Positions 45,698 through 55,057 are shown, counted from the stretch's first letter. The stretch is DNA of 64,000 nt from Pseudomonas arcuscaelestis (GCF_016881005.1 NZ_JACOPV010000004.1:124001-188000); one strand, 5' to 3'. Notes: generated by a model not told the origin, from the sequence alone. Translations and numbers: made by a program.

Positions 45698-47254
45698 CTA
45701 TGCAGGCTCTTTAGGAGCCGCCGCATTGTTCTCATCATCCCTCGGTGCGTCCTCGATCTCGAAGCGCGTATCAAATCCAGGGTACGCAGTGTTCACGTCG
45801 GCAAGAATGGCATTTATTAAATGCAACGCATCAGCAATGGTAGGTTCTAGCATCCGGTGGTATGGCAGTGGGATGCGATGGAACCGGTGCAGAGGGTTCA
45901 GACAGTGAGTGAAGTTACTGTCCCTTATTGCACCCCATTGTCCATGGACGAAGCCCGAGGCCCAACCGTAGTACCTGTCGTAGTCATCCTTCGTGCCTGA
46001 CTCCTCTGCTAGCCTGCGAAGATCTTTACCGGCCCAATGGCCCAGATCGATCTCCACGTACTCTTGGAAGTAGTCTTCGTTCGCCAAGGTTTCCAAAGCC
46101 TGTTGGGTCACAAACCGAGCCTTCTGACCGGCCATCTCCTCGTGCTTGAGCAGTGCCAGCTTGGCTTGGCCGGCGCCATAGGAACGGAATTTTTTCCACA
46201 TCTCGTCGTTCCCACAGCGTACTAGGTAAGCCAGCGAGATCCTGCACTCAGTGAGAGATCGAAGCAGTAGCCTTCCGGTAATGGCTGAGCTCAACGGCCC
46301 CATGCTTATTTCGGCTAAGCAGGCGAGAGCGAAGAACCCGAACCCGAAAACGCCATCATGTTTCTGATTCAGGCCAGTGGTGCTCAAGCTCGTGAACCAG
46401 TGAGCCAGTAAACCTTCACGGACATCATTGATCGTCTTGCCCAAGATTTTGGGGTCATGGGCAGATTCACCTCTGGCCTCCAACGGAGCTGGGAGGCAGT
46501 GGGTATGTTCCAGTGTGTAAGCCCAAAATAATTCGGGCCAGAGGCTAGGTTCTTGATCCGGTTTAAGGCTGATTACAGCCATTTCCATGGATCTAATGGA
46601 GGGTCGGACTGATCTCATATCTCCCCGGTGTGGATATTCGATAATTTCCTGAATCCGCTCCCTCATCTCCTCCATGACGAAGATTTCCCCTAGCCCTAGC
46701 TTGAACAGTACGCTTAACCAGCGCACATCCGTTGCTTCTTGGGACTGGTGGTCAAAGGTTTTCAGTACCGCCTGGCCAAGGGTCTGCCAGTCGTCCTCGG
46801 TTGCTTCAGCAGCGAGTGCTGCTTTCCACCAGTCTCGACCTGGAAGGTTTTCGAGGAGCAGTAACGGACGCAACGCTTGCAAGCCTGAATGGCAGTGGAG
46901 CACCCGGCTCACGAGGGCGTTGAAGAGTTCTCTCGGCTGGTTCGGTAAATCAGAGTGGCGAAGCGTCCAGCCCAGTGCTTCTTTTGGCTCCTGTTCGCGG
47001 TCATCATCACGTCGATAGCGAATGCCGATGGAAGCGATGTCCCGAAAAACCTCGATTGCCTCTTCACGGGGAATTACGGTAATGACCAGGCAGGCCCAAA
47101 GCATCTCCGGTAGGCGATTGTTCGCCCATGACGAGAAGCTCATCCCTGTGATCTGCATAATGGGGGGTATGAGCGCTTTGCCAACCCTTTTGTGATCTGC
47201 CAGTGACGACGTAACTTTCCCGGAGCGATTTGGCTTTTTCTTCCTGTTAGACAT
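45698..47254 (-). CDS. DUF5677-like (HEPN-type) protein
   Basis: A 518-residue protein with a basic N-terminus (MSNRKKKPNRSGK). The C-terminal part (about 315-480) resembles DUF5677: RLLLRSLTECRISLAYLVR (about 330-348) and GWASGFVHGQWGAIRDSNF (about 428-446). These are all-helical domains related to HEPN. AGGAAG precedes ATG 47254. It lies 116 nt downstream of the large Avs-like gene on the same strand, so the two may be co-transcribed. Confidence 0.65.
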   Translation of the reverse strand: MSNRKKKPNRSGKVTSSLADHKRVGKALIPPIMQITGMSFSSWANNRLPEMLWACLVITVIPREEAIEVFRDIASIGIRYRRDDDREQEPKEALGWTLRHSDLPNQPRELFNALVSRVLHCHSGLQALRPLLLLENLPGRDWWKAALAAEATEDDWQTLGQAVLKTFDHQSQEATDVRWLSVLFKLGLGEIFVMEEMRERIQEIIEYPHRGDMRSVRPSIRSMEMAVISLKPDQEPSLWPELFWAYTLEHTHCLPAPLEARGESAHDPKILGKTINDVREGLLAHWFTSLSTTGLNQKHDGVFGFGFFALACLAEISMGPLSSAITGRLLLRSLTECRISLAYLVRCGNDEMWKKFRSYGAGQAKLALLKHEEMAGQKARFVTQQALETLANEDYFQEYVEIDLGHWAGKDLRRLAEESGTKDDYDRYYGWASGFVHGQWGAIRDSNFTHCLNPLHRFHRIPLPYHRMLEPTIADALHLINAILADVNTAYPGFDTRFEIEDAPRDDENNAAAPKEPA

Positions 47255-47370
47255 GAGCTACTTCCTGTTTGGCTACGCACTGTTCGAACCGTCATCAGCC
47301 ATCAAGTCGAGGCTAGCCCAGCTAACTAATGCTGAACCTCGACCTGGTGACCACTCCGGCTGCCCCTAAT

Positions 47371-50300
47371 TCAGGAATCCAGGTCGGATGCCTCTCCTGG
47401 CTCTCCCTTGTCCACATCCCTTTTCCAATGTTGCAGCTGTGGAGCGCGCTTGCTAAACCAAACGACCCCTTCAGATCGACGCCAGGAGGCATGGCTGTTT
47501 CCACCGCCTGGCCAAGCGCCCCGTTCTGTGACAAAAATCCATACACAGGACAGACCGTCTTCCTCGAGAAAGGAGTCAAACAGACCCTGATCTATAAAAG
47601 CATGAGAGCCGTCGTCAGGACTCTGCCCGCTGACGAAAAGTGTTCTGCCAGAGCTGTCAGCGTATATGTTTGAGTTGGACTGATGCGGCGTCAGCCCTAG
47701 TCGTTTTGCGAGCCATGGTGCAGGTATCAGAGCGTGAGCGCCGTCGTTCAGAGACGCATCTAGATGAGACTCCCAGTGGTAACGGAAACACGGGTAGGCA
47801 ATCTCAACCTCACCAATATTGTGAAAGTCCATGGTTGACCACTGCTCTTGATCCCACGTCGAACGCCAAGGGGCTTCCAGCAGATAGCCATCGTCCGTCG
47901 CATTTCGGGTTGACCAGTTGTCTACTCGAACCTCTTTTTCCATACGGATGTATTTTATGAGTCTCTGTTCATCCTCACGCTTTACGATTACTGGCAGTAA
48001 AAAGCGCCACTCCTGTTTTCTAAGCCCATGCTCGCGGCTGGACTTATCTTTGTACCGCTCTGATACCGACCGATGCTCATGTAGGACTATCCAGGCCCGG
48101 CCCTTCGCATCCGTCCTGCTGACAAGGCTTGCCATACCCAAAGCCGGATCCTCTTCGAAAGGCCACTTCCCGAGTTCCTGTTCTGAGGTCTGTCGCATGG
48201 TGATTTCGGATCTGGGAATGGAATCTTCCGGGCTAGGCGCCTCTTCGGAGGCTAGTAGGATTGTCGGATCTATGTCTCTATGGAAACCTACATCGAGAGG
48301 CCCAGCATACTGACGCGATCCATGGAGGGCGCGTTCGGACATCCATTTGTTATCCGCAAGGCTGCAGAGAAGCTCATCCAAAGCCAGCCACTGGTATTTC
48401 TTACCAATACGCTCAACCAACGGTCTGTCCCGACTGTAATCATGACGCCTGCTCCGATCTTCGGGGAACAAATCCTTCGTCCAGCCGAGGCCATAGGCAC
48501 GCTTTGCGACCCAGCGCTGGGCTGCAGTCACATCGATATGCGGTAGCTGGTCAGGCCGCTCCTCGGGGGCATTGAATCGCGGCTTATATTCCTTGCGATA
48601 CCTTGCCTTTTCACCTGTGCTCAGCATTCTTAGAAGGAGTGTCTCGCACGCCTTAAAGCTTTCAGAGTAATCAGGTGCAGTTGTGCCCTGCCGGCGCTGA
48701 AGAAGATCGCGGAAACGGGTCGGCGTGAAGGCATGCATCATCTCAAGGAGTTCGACGCGTTCAGGGCAATGGTCGATGACTTCTTGCTCAAAAATTTCAG
48801 ATCTTTCAGAGGGGGTCAGGGGCTCAGGCGTGCTCAGCGAGATATTCAGGAACGAAGTTACGCGAGGTCGTATTTCATAGCAGCCAAAGTCGCCACCCCA
48901 CTGGGCGCATGAGCTCTGTATCTGAGAGTCGCCAGCATGCTTGGCAGCCTTCTCGAGCGCATCTTCTGTAACGGAAAGCCGAATGCTTCTCGAGTTATAG
49001 GGTGGACGGGCCTTCTGAATGTCCACGGTTTCCGGCAAGCAGTTTTTGCAAGCTGCGAGCTCGATAATGCCAAGGGCGGCGTCTCGAAGCAGGATGGACG
49101 CGGGGACGTCCACTCGGTCGAATACAGCCTTGTAGGTCACCTCAGAAAAGGGGCGCAGAAGCCGTTCACAATTGCTGACACAGCACGCGCCGAAGGCTGC
49201 TGTGTGCAGGCGCTCTAGGATATACAAGTCGTCCACTGCGGCGAAGTCATCACAAAGCTTCGCGTACAGAGAATGGTTGCGGATCATCAGCGAGGTAAGC
49301 GCTTTGGTGGCCTTGTCCCGCAGCTCCCGATTAGAGCTAGCAAGGAACCATGTGAGGATTATCGCGCAAAGGTACTGTACCTCAGAGTCTGTCTGCTCAC
49401 TTTGCTCGAGAGCGCTCCACTCTATGAGCCGCCTGGCAGTAGCCCCCTCGTCTAACGGGAGAATATTCGCGTGCACAGTCCAGTATGCGTCCCGCTTCGG
49501 CATTTCAAGGACAATTAGCCGCTTATGCAGTGCTTCTGCATTCCAGGGGTGCCCAGCACTCGCGCTGACCTGGATGATAATGTCGAAATACCCATCTTCA
49601 ACCTCCAGGAATGCGTTGAATAGCTCGAGCGTCCGGTCGGTGAACGACTCATTATTGCGCCACCTAAGACTTTCTATGAAGGCATCATTGACTGCTGGAT
49701 CATTCGCCCATGCATTGATATCGCCTGGTAACAGATCGAGCAGCTCTTGATTGAAACGCTCAGGCAGTTGCACCGACAGGGCGTCGACCAATCCCACCCA
49801 GTCACCATGAATGCTTTCATCATCATGGATGAATTTCAGGGCACCAGATTTCAGTGCATCAGCAGGATTGATTACCGTCTCCAGTATCACTGAGGCCATC
49901 AAGTGGTCTTGAAGTCTCTGGAAGCTGAAGCGAACGATGTCTTCAGGGGCGGCAAAAGGATCGGCTCTCCTTTCCCTGGGATCTGGATCAAGCCTGAATA
50001 ATCCGTTTCTCTGGAGAATTTCAAACCATGTGGTTCCCGGAGGTGCCGGGTATGCGTGGAACCTCCCATCGACGATACGTATGGCGTCGCTATGCGGGAC
50101 ATAGTCCCGTCTGTTTGCAGCCATCTCTGATGCAATAGCAGCGAGTGCCTGGTTCGTCGGCCTTACCAACTCATCGCTACCATCCCTACCGGCACCCAAG
50201 TTGCGAGCAATACTCTTCGTATAGAACGAAAAAACCTGCTTCGTGCCGACCAAACCCTTGGGGAACCACTTTTGATTTTCCCTTTCAAGAGCAACGCAGG

Positions 50301-51861
50301 CGCTACGCAAAAAAAGCGGATTTACAAACTCGGCAGCTAACCATGGGGTGTTCGGTTGAGATATGCCGCGCTTTCCCAAGTATATTCGAGCCGCTCTGGA
50401 CTGCTCTTCCTGTGTCTCAAATCCGCGAATTCGGAACGCCGGAACCTTCTCACTTACCGCAGGAGGGATAATGTAAGGAATGTATTCAGTCCTACAACTG
50501 AAGGCCAGCGTTAGGTTCGGGTGGCGTTCGATTCTTGCCACGAACTCTGCAAGCTCATTACGCCAGAGAGTTAATCCAGCCCCCTCATTTACCGCATCCA
50601 CCAGGATCAATCCGCGCTTGCCGGTAACGTCTGCGGCGGCACTCAGTGCTTGAAGCAATGCGTCAGGATTAATGTCTCCGACTCCCAGGCGCTTTGAAAA
50701 CTGAGCCCAGACGCTGTCGCCGTTTAGCTGTTGGCCAAGTATCAGGACGACAGCTCTGCCCTCTGATATGGCGTTCTGCGCTACGTTACCCAGCAGATGC
50801 GATTTTCCCGTTCCCGCTTTTCCAAATATGAAGATGCTGCGACCTGATTCCGCAGAAATGTATCGACCCTCGATGAGTGATCTGAAGGCGTATGCTGCAC
50901 CACTGAGATCTCGCAGTCGGTACTCTATATAGTCCAATGAGGAGCTGCTGGACTTTGGTTCCTTCGCCTTTTCTTGCTTCGCTCGCCAAAAAAATCTTTC
51001 TAGATCATGGACGCTTTCTGAAATAGACTCGATTATCTCTAAGGCTGCCGCTACAGGCCAGACTCTGTAGGCGTCTGAAGTAAATGCGAGGCTAAGTTTC
51101 TCCAAGTCAATTGTTTTGGCGTGGATATTCTCAATAAGCTCTAAGCTGCCTTCGAATGACTGCTCAATGTCTCCAAGTTGGGCGGCTTTTTGTATTTTTG
51201 AAAAGTGATCCTGGATCTCGGAGACAATGCTATCGTCTCGTAATATGACCTTGAATATTCTTTCAATGCCAACTTCCACATGGTCTTCAGGATGGTATCT
51301 TTCGTCCAGCGATTTGACTGCTAGGTCAATGTGATCGGAAAACCATTTTGGTGAGAACTCAACGTCGCCGAACCAATATCTGCGCAACCCCTCCGCATTC
51401 GGATGGGTGAGTCGATCCGTGATCTCTGAGGCCGTCCATGCAATAAAGTCGACATGTTTACCCGGCGCAACGAGCTTTCCCCATGTTTCCTTTCGAGAGT
51501 GCCAGCGTTCCCAACCTGTGTTGCCGCCACCTTGCTTGCCAGTCTTATCAGTCAGGTCACAGGGGAGAGCGACAATATACCTGGACAATCCTGGATGCGT
51601 TTCCAAGGCTCGCCGCACGGAGTCGTCAATGTTAGCCCAGTTTATATCAGCCGATTTCGTATAGTATTTAGCTTGATAACCAACCTCGCTTCCATCACTG
51701 AGCAACCAGTACGCCTCGATTCCCCCATCTCCTCCAGCACCTTCTATTCGCCTGAACTCCGCGTCAGCGGCTGGTGGTTCACGTCGGGCTAGCTGGCAAA
51801 CGAGTTCTTCAAATGCGAGGCGCTGTCCTGAATCCATGCCTCTGATGCGTCTGTAATCCAT
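47371..51861 (-). CDS. AVAST-like STAND NTPase with N-terminal PD-(D/E)XK nuclease
   Basis: A 1496-residue protein. The N-terminal 200 residues hold a nuclease motif: FEELVCQLA, then GAGGDGGIEAYW and VGYQAKYY, the E, D and QxK of a PD-(D/E)XK (Mrr-like) fold. A STAND ATPase follows with Walker A FGKAGTGKSHLLG (about 345) and Walker B GLILVDAVNEG, and then a long helical repeat region of about 900 residues. This is the plan of Avs (AVAST) antiphage sensors, which bind a conserved phage protein and then cut DNA. Size and nuclease type make Avs4 the closest guess; the subtype is uncertain. The start is uncertain (51861 or 51837; the frame is open to 52107). Confidence 0.72.
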   Translation of the reverse strand: MDYRRIRGMDSGQRLAFEELVCQLARREPPAADAEFRRIEGAGGDGGIEAYWLLSDGSEVGYQAKYYTKSADINWANIDDSVRRALETHPGLSRYIVALPCDLTDKTGKQGGGNTGWERWHSRKETWGKLVAPGKHVDFIAWTASEITDRLTHPNAEGLRRYWFGDVEFSPKWFSDHIDLAVKSLDERYHPEDHVEVGIERIFKVILRDDSIVSEIQDHFSKIQKAAQLGDIEQSFEGSLELIENIHAKTIDLEKLSLAFTSDAYRVWPVAAALEIIESISESVHDLERFFWRAKQEKAKEPKSSSSSLDYIEYRLRDLSGAAYAFRSLIEGRYISAESGRSIFIFGKAGTGKSHLLGNVAQNAISEGRAVVLILGQQLNGDSVWAQFSKRLGVGDINPDALLQALSAAADVTGKRGLILVDAVNEGAGLTLWRNELAEFVARIERHPNLTLAFSCRTEYIPYIIPPAVSEKVPAFRIRGFETQEEQSRAARIYLGKRGISQPNTPWLAAEFVNPLFLRSACVALERENQKWFPKGLVGTKQVFSFYTKSIARNLGAGRDGSDELVRPTNQALAAIASEMAANRRDYVPHSDAIRIVDGRFHAYPAPPGTTWFEILQRNGLFRLDPDPRERRADPFAAPEDIVRFSFQRLQDHLMASVILETVINPADALKSGALKFIHDDESIHGDWVGLVDALSVQLPERFNQELLDLLPGDINAWANDPAVNDAFIESLRWRNNESFTDRTLELFNAFLEVEDGYFDIIIQVSASAGHPWNAEALHKRLIVLEMPKRDAYWTVHANILPLDEGATARRLIEWSALEQSEQTDSEVQYLCAIILTWFLASSNRELRDKATKALTSLMIRNHSLYAKLCDDFAAVDDLYILERLHTAAFGACCVSNCERLLRPFSEVTYKAVFDRVDVPASILLRDAALGIIELAACKNCLPETVDIQKARPPYNSRSIRLSVTEDALEKAAKHAGDSQIQSSCAQWGGDFGCYEIRPRVTSFLNISLSTPEPLTPSERSEIFEQEVIDHCPERVELLEMMHAFTPTRFRDLLQRRQGTTAPDYSESFKACETLLLRMLSTGEKARYRKEYKPRFNAPEERPDQLPHIDVTAAQRWVAKRAYGLGWTKDLFPEDRSRRHDYSRDRPLVERIGKKYQWLALDELLCSLADNKWMSERALHGSRQYAGPLDVGFHRDIDPTILLASEEAPSPEDSIPRSEITMRQTSEQELGKWPFEEDPALGMASLVSRTDAKGRAWIVLHEHRSVSERYKDKSSREHGLRKQEWRFLLPVIVKREDEQRLIKYIRMEKEVRVDNWSTRNATDDGYLLEAPWRSTWDQEQWSTMDFHNIGEVEIAYPCFRYHWESHLDASLNDGAHALIPAPWLAKRLGLTPHQSNSNIYADSSGRTLFVSGQSPDDGSHAFIDQGLFDSFLEEDGLSCVWIFVTERGAWPGGGNSHASWRRSEGVVWFSKRAPQLQHWKRDVDKGEPGEASDLDS

Positions 51862-52084
51862 GGAGTGTCCATTGCGAAAGCTAATAGTCGTGATGGCAGA
51901 TAGCCTGTGCCAAGTGTATACGGTACGGACACGTTCGGAGTCACTAGCCCGTGGGCGAGACGGGCCTACGTGAAGATCGGTGGATCTAGGGGTATCGGAG
52001 GCCATCAACAAGTGTTGGCATAGCGACACATTTTCCTGGGCGTCAACGTGGGTAAGGCCCGCAAATGCATGCGCAATGAATGAA

Positions 52085-52200
52085 GGTAAGTGCTTGTTAT
52101 TTCTCACGTAATGTGCAATTATAATTCTGCACTACGAGATGATACAGATATTGCTCAAGGATACAGTCGTAGTGTGCATCATAGGTGTCGCATGAAGCCA
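52085..52200. other. AT-rich right end of island
   Basis: This short AT-rich stretch ends the island, as in other GInts. GTGCA (52113-52117) and TGCAC (52128-52132) are inverted around the palindrome AATTATAATT. GATACAG occurs twice (52141-52147, 52160-52166). GTCGCATGAA (52187-52196) is the inverse of TTCATGCGAC at 353-362 near the left end. These are candidate recombinase binding sites. Confidence 0.5.
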
Positions 52201-52515
52201 TTGGGCACGCCTTTCAACCTGACCGAAGGCGCTGCATTGCTGTCGCTGGTTGGCCGCCTGACGGGCTACACACCGCGCTGGTTCACCTACTTCATCGGCG
52301 ATGCGCACGTCTACGAGAACCATTTGGACATGCTCAACGAGCAGCTCAAACGCGAGCCGCTGGCGGTGCCCAAGCTGGTGATCAATGACCGCGTACCGGA
52401 ATACGCCAAGACTGGCGTGTATGAGCCGCAGTGGCTGGAGAAGGTCGACCCGAGCGATTTCACCCTCGAAGGCTACGAACACCACGCGCCAATGACTGCG
52501 CCGATGGCGGTCTGA
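52201..52515 (+). pseudogene. thyA: resident thyA, 3' fragment
   Basis: This encodes the C-terminal 104 residues of the Pseudomonas long-type Thy[28 protein letters not shown], and the usual ending APMTAPMAV. It continues exactly where the 5' fragment stops at 296. An in-frame reading runs from 52090 in the island end, but without the catalytic cysteine half it cannot be active. Confidence 0.95.
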
Positions 52516-52672
52516 TCTACAGCAGTCTCTATTCAAGTCCGCAAACAGTCGCGGGGTGCGGGCTTGTATAGGGGCAAAGCGTTAAGCCGTTTCCATACCC
52601 AGCCCCACATCGACCAAGCCCGACCAGTGTGTTTGCTCGAAAAGCCTGAGTGGCAAGGAAGCTAGAATGCAA

Positions 52673-52694
52673 AAAACCGCCTATAGGCGGTTTT
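52673..52694. terminator. bidirectional terminator downstream of thyA
   Basis: AAAACCGCC-TATA-GGCGGTTTT: a perfect 9-bp hairpin with A-rich and T-rich arms, positioned between thyA and the convergent gene at 52783, so it can end both transcripts. Confidence 0.9.
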
Positions 52695-52782
52695 CTGTAA
52701 AACGTTTTCTTCTGCAGTATATGCCCTAAGGCCGTCGCGAGGTTCCGGTACTGCTCCAGCATTCCCCGCCAGTGCAAAAAGG

Positions 52783-53877
52783 TTACTTTCTGCTAACCAC
52801 GTTGTCAAACAGATTGACATTGCTGGCTTCAGGCCAGGAGGGTAATTTCTCGCCGGAACCCTCGGCGGCCATGGCCTCGTAAAGCGCTTTTAAGTCATCG
52901 ATTGCTCCCTGGAGCTGGCCTTCGCCCATTCCCTTCCCCCAGTCCTGTGCAACCTCCTTGTACAGCAGCAGTTCGCTTCGCTCAGCCTCAAGGGCGGCAA
53001 TGCGGTCATTAGCAGCCTGGAGGTCAGTCGCTACGTCTGTAAGCTTCTGCAACTGCTCGCGTGTTTCGCCCAGTCTGGTCTTGGTCTGCTGATAGTCGGT
53101 GACGCCTATGCTATGGAGGAGAGATGTCTTCAGCAGTCCTTTTTCCGCTTCGGTCAGGCGCAATGCGTAGTGGATATTACGGCCTCGGCGTGTCTGCCCG
53201 CGCACCAGATACTCAGTCGCTGGAGGCAGTACTCGGTTGATGGATACCGACTCCACCATTTGGCAGATCGCCCAGCTGTCCTTTCCGCTTGATCCCCAAA
53301 AAGTCAGCTGATCCAGGGTGGCGCGTGAAAGTTGGAAGCACGTTTTGTCCGATGTGCCAGGTGCATCAGAGGTCACCGGAACAACCTGACAAACTCCCCT
53401 GTTGGCCCGGACGACGATAGCTAGCCTACGCTTGTGCATCTCCCCTTTTTGTAGGGTATCGCAGTAACGCTTGTTCGTCCGAAGGGCACCATCCTCGCGG
53501 CCAATGGTCTGGATGAATCCATAGTCGACCTCAACCAAGGTGCCGAACTGGAGCACATTGTTCAGCCTATAGCCGGTTTTCTTCAGCGTTTGCTGAAGGT
53601 ATTCCTCAGGCACCGTGGTGAAGATTTTACTGAGCGTCACAGTAAACTCAGCTGGGACAACGCCAGGTGCCGTGAGCAGTGCCACCCCTTCTACGTACCA
53701 GCGGTAGTTCGCAACGCCGGTGAATTTCTTGATGCAAAAGATTTTGTGGTGGCCACTTCCAGGCATGAGTGCTTCAGAAATGGACTCATGTGTTTCTTTG
53801 CCCAATGGGGACAAACTTACTGTCCCTGTCGCAAGGTCTTTGACCTGCTCAAAGTACCTGATGACGATTGTGTCCAT
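52783..53877 (-). CDS. PemK/MazF-like protein with coiled-coil C-terminus
   Basis: A 364-residue protein with an N-terminal region of unknown fold (1-110). A PemK/MazF-like beta-barrel segment follows (about 110-215: GTLVEVDYGFIQ, MHKRRLAIVVR, CQVVPVTSDAP), then a coiled coil from about 255 to 330 (LQAANDRIAALEAERSELLL). ATG 53877 lies inside the 3' part of the 53817 reading. MazF-type toxins are usually about 110 residues and paired with an antitoxin; none is obvious here, so toxin activity is only suggested. It is outside the island, in a small accessory patch. Confidence 0.6.
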   Translation of the reverse strand: MDTIVIRYFEQVKDLATGTVSLSPLGKETHESISEALMPGSGHHKIFCIKKFTGVANYRWYVEGVALLTAPGVVPAEFTVTLSKIFTTVPEEYLQQTLKKTGYRLNNVLQFGTLVEVDYGFIQTIGREDGALRTNKRYCDTLQKGEMHKRRLAIVVRANRGVCQVVPVTSDAPGTSDKTCFQLSRATLDQLTFWGSSGKDSWAICQMVESVSINRVLPPATEYLVRGQTRRGRNIHYALRLTEAEKGLLKTSLLHSIGVTDYQQTKTRLGETREQLQKLTDVATDLQAANDRIAALEAERSELLLYKEVAQDWGKGMGEGQLQGAIDDLKALYEAMAAEGSGEKLPSWPEASNVNLFDNVVSRK

Positions 53878-53999
53878 GCATTTCCCTGGTACGAGCGGTA
53901 GATAAAGATACCCGGCGCAATGCGAAACAGCCCCATCGGTGATTGCTCGCTGCGAATGAAATCCACCACACCCACCGTCTTGCCGGTCTTCACGCTCAT
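53817..53999 (-). pseudogene. truncated small Pseudomonas protein (DUF3077-like start)
   Basis: From ATG 53999 this reads MSVKTGKTVGVVDFIRSEQS, then PMGLFRIAPGIF, resembling the front of DUF3077-type proteins (which read ...RIAPG then a helical domain). It then runs into unrelated sequence overlapping the start of the 52783 gene. It looks like a gene whose 3' part was lost. The 4-nt overlap with the upstream remnant suggests a former operon. Confidence 0.4.
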
Positions 54000-54254
54000 G
54001 GCTTGACTCCTTGCAGCTTGCATAGCACATGCTCAACCAGCGCCCTGGCCATCTCGGCCGAATGCAGCACATTCACCAGCATTCCTTGACCGGGTTCCTT
54101 GGCTTGGGCTCGGCAAAATTCGTCGATGGTTTCGCGGATGCCGCGGAGAAACTCGCTGGCGAAGGCCAGGGAGTCTAGGGATGAGATCGCTGTGGATGGA
54201 GAAGTAAGGGCTGGATGAAAGTGAAAGCGGTGGGTCGGAAACGACTTTTTTCAT
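53996..54254 (-). pseudogene. frameshifted DUF3077-like gene
   Basis: The frame from ATG 54254 begins MKKVVSDPPLSLSSSPYFSI. Another frame carries the expected helical domain SLAFASEFLRGIRETIDEF, then HSAEMARALVEHVLCKLQG, ending at 53996. The switch is near 54180. One indel would restore a protein of about 86 residues. The assignment to DUF3077 is from general resemblance. Confidence 0.45.
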
Positions 54255-54566
54255 GAGGTAACTCCTATATCTATCAGGAGCTACTCCCGTTTCCCTCTCA
54301 TAGGATTAGGGTGGCAGCCATACGCGGGTGAGAGACCGATAGACATAGGAAACCCGGCCAGACCGAGGTCTGTCCGCGTACAGCCGCCAAAACTAGCTGC
54401 ATCCATCATCTACTCAGGTTCTCACACTCTGTCGCCAATCTAGCGACTCGAGGAAACTAGCCCTGTAGCGCCTTTACGACAACAGAGAAAAAGCGGCAGG
54501 GTGCGTAAGATGGTTCCGAAAGCACCCAAACCTGAAGCCTTCTTGCTGATTCCGGGAGGTTTTTTG
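54255..54566. other. intergenic region with structured leader
   Basis: 312 nt without a gene. AGGAG elements near 54270-54290 (minus strand) serve the 54254 reading. GC-rich short inverted stretches (e.g. CAGACCGAGGTCTG, about 54360-54373, a perfect CAGACC...GGTCTG stem) may form a leader structure. No known RNA family recognised. Confidence 0.35.
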
Positions 54567-55010
54567 TCAATGCCCGTGGCTTCTGCCCACATGCGAATGC
54601 TCCGCTTCTGGAGCAGTCACCGCACCATTGACCTCCAGATGCTGCAGGATCGAGCATTGCACTTCCTTGGGCAGGCAATGCTGGCGCAGGTCCAGCAGTT
54701 GGGCCTGCAAAGCCTGCAGGCCTTCGATACGTGCACTGACATGCTGGATATGTTCGTCGATCAGGGCGTTGACGCTTTCGCACTGGTCGTTCGGGCTGTC
54801 GCGCAAACGCAGCAGGCTGCGGATCTCTTCCAGGGTCATGTCCAGGGTGCGGCAGTTACGGATGAAGGTCAGGCGCTCGACGTGTGCCTGGGTGTACATC
54901 CGATAGTTGCCCTCGCTGCGCGCAGGCTCTGGCAGCAGGTTTTCCCGCTCGTAATAACGGATGGTTTCTACCGCACAGTCGGTGGCTTTGGCCAGTTCTC
55001 CGATCTTCAT
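54567..55010 (-). CDS. cadR: CadR, MerR-family Cd/Zn/Pb-responsive regulator
   Basis: A 147-residue MerR-type activator: HTH MKIGELAKATDCAVETIRYY (1-20), YYERENLLPEPAR wing, and dimerisation helix. Metal ligands are Cys77 (NDQCES), Cys112 (QHCLPKE) and Cys119 (VQCSIL). The His-rich tail HSHVGRSHGH is the known CadR hallmark. It is divergent from cadA across an 82-nt gap with the operator. The ATG at 55010 is the MerR-family start. Confidence 0.95.
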   Translation of the reverse strand: MKIGELAKATDCAVETIRYYERENLLPEPARSEGNYRMYTQAHVERLTFIRNCRTLDMTLEEIRSLLRLRDSPNDQCESVNALIDEHIQHVSARIEGLQALQAQLLDLRQHCLPKEVQCSILQHLEVNGAVTAPEAEHSHVGRSHGH

Positions 55011-55036
55011 CTGAAAATACCTCGGCAGGTTGCTTG

Positions 55037-55057
55037 ACCCTATAGTGGCTACAGGGT
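55037..55057. promoter_or_regulatory. CadR operator between cadR and cadA
   Basis: ACCCTATAG-TGG-CTACAGGGT is a dyad with one mismatch, overlapping the -35 TTGACC (55034-55039). A MerR-type operator between -35 and -10 of the cadA promoter is the classical layout. Confidence 0.85.

Larger units (their letters stand above)
294..52200 (+). mobile_element. GInt-type genomic island inserted in thyA
   Basis: The element is bounded by the two halves of resident thyA. It starts with four linked recombination genes (ginA, ginB, ginC, ginD) and ends in a short AT-rich stretch, which is the tripartite layout known for GInts. These islands integrate site-specifically and leave imperfect direct repeats. 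Here the left boundary reads ggGCCTTtta and the right boundary aaGCCATTggg, so GCCTT/GCCATT is the best repeat I can see. The exact crossover cannot be fixed without the empty site. About 44 kb of cargo covers fluoride resistance, ion transport and putative phage defence. No conjugation, replication or phage structural genes are visible, so intercellular transfer probably depends on other elements. Confidence 0.88.
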
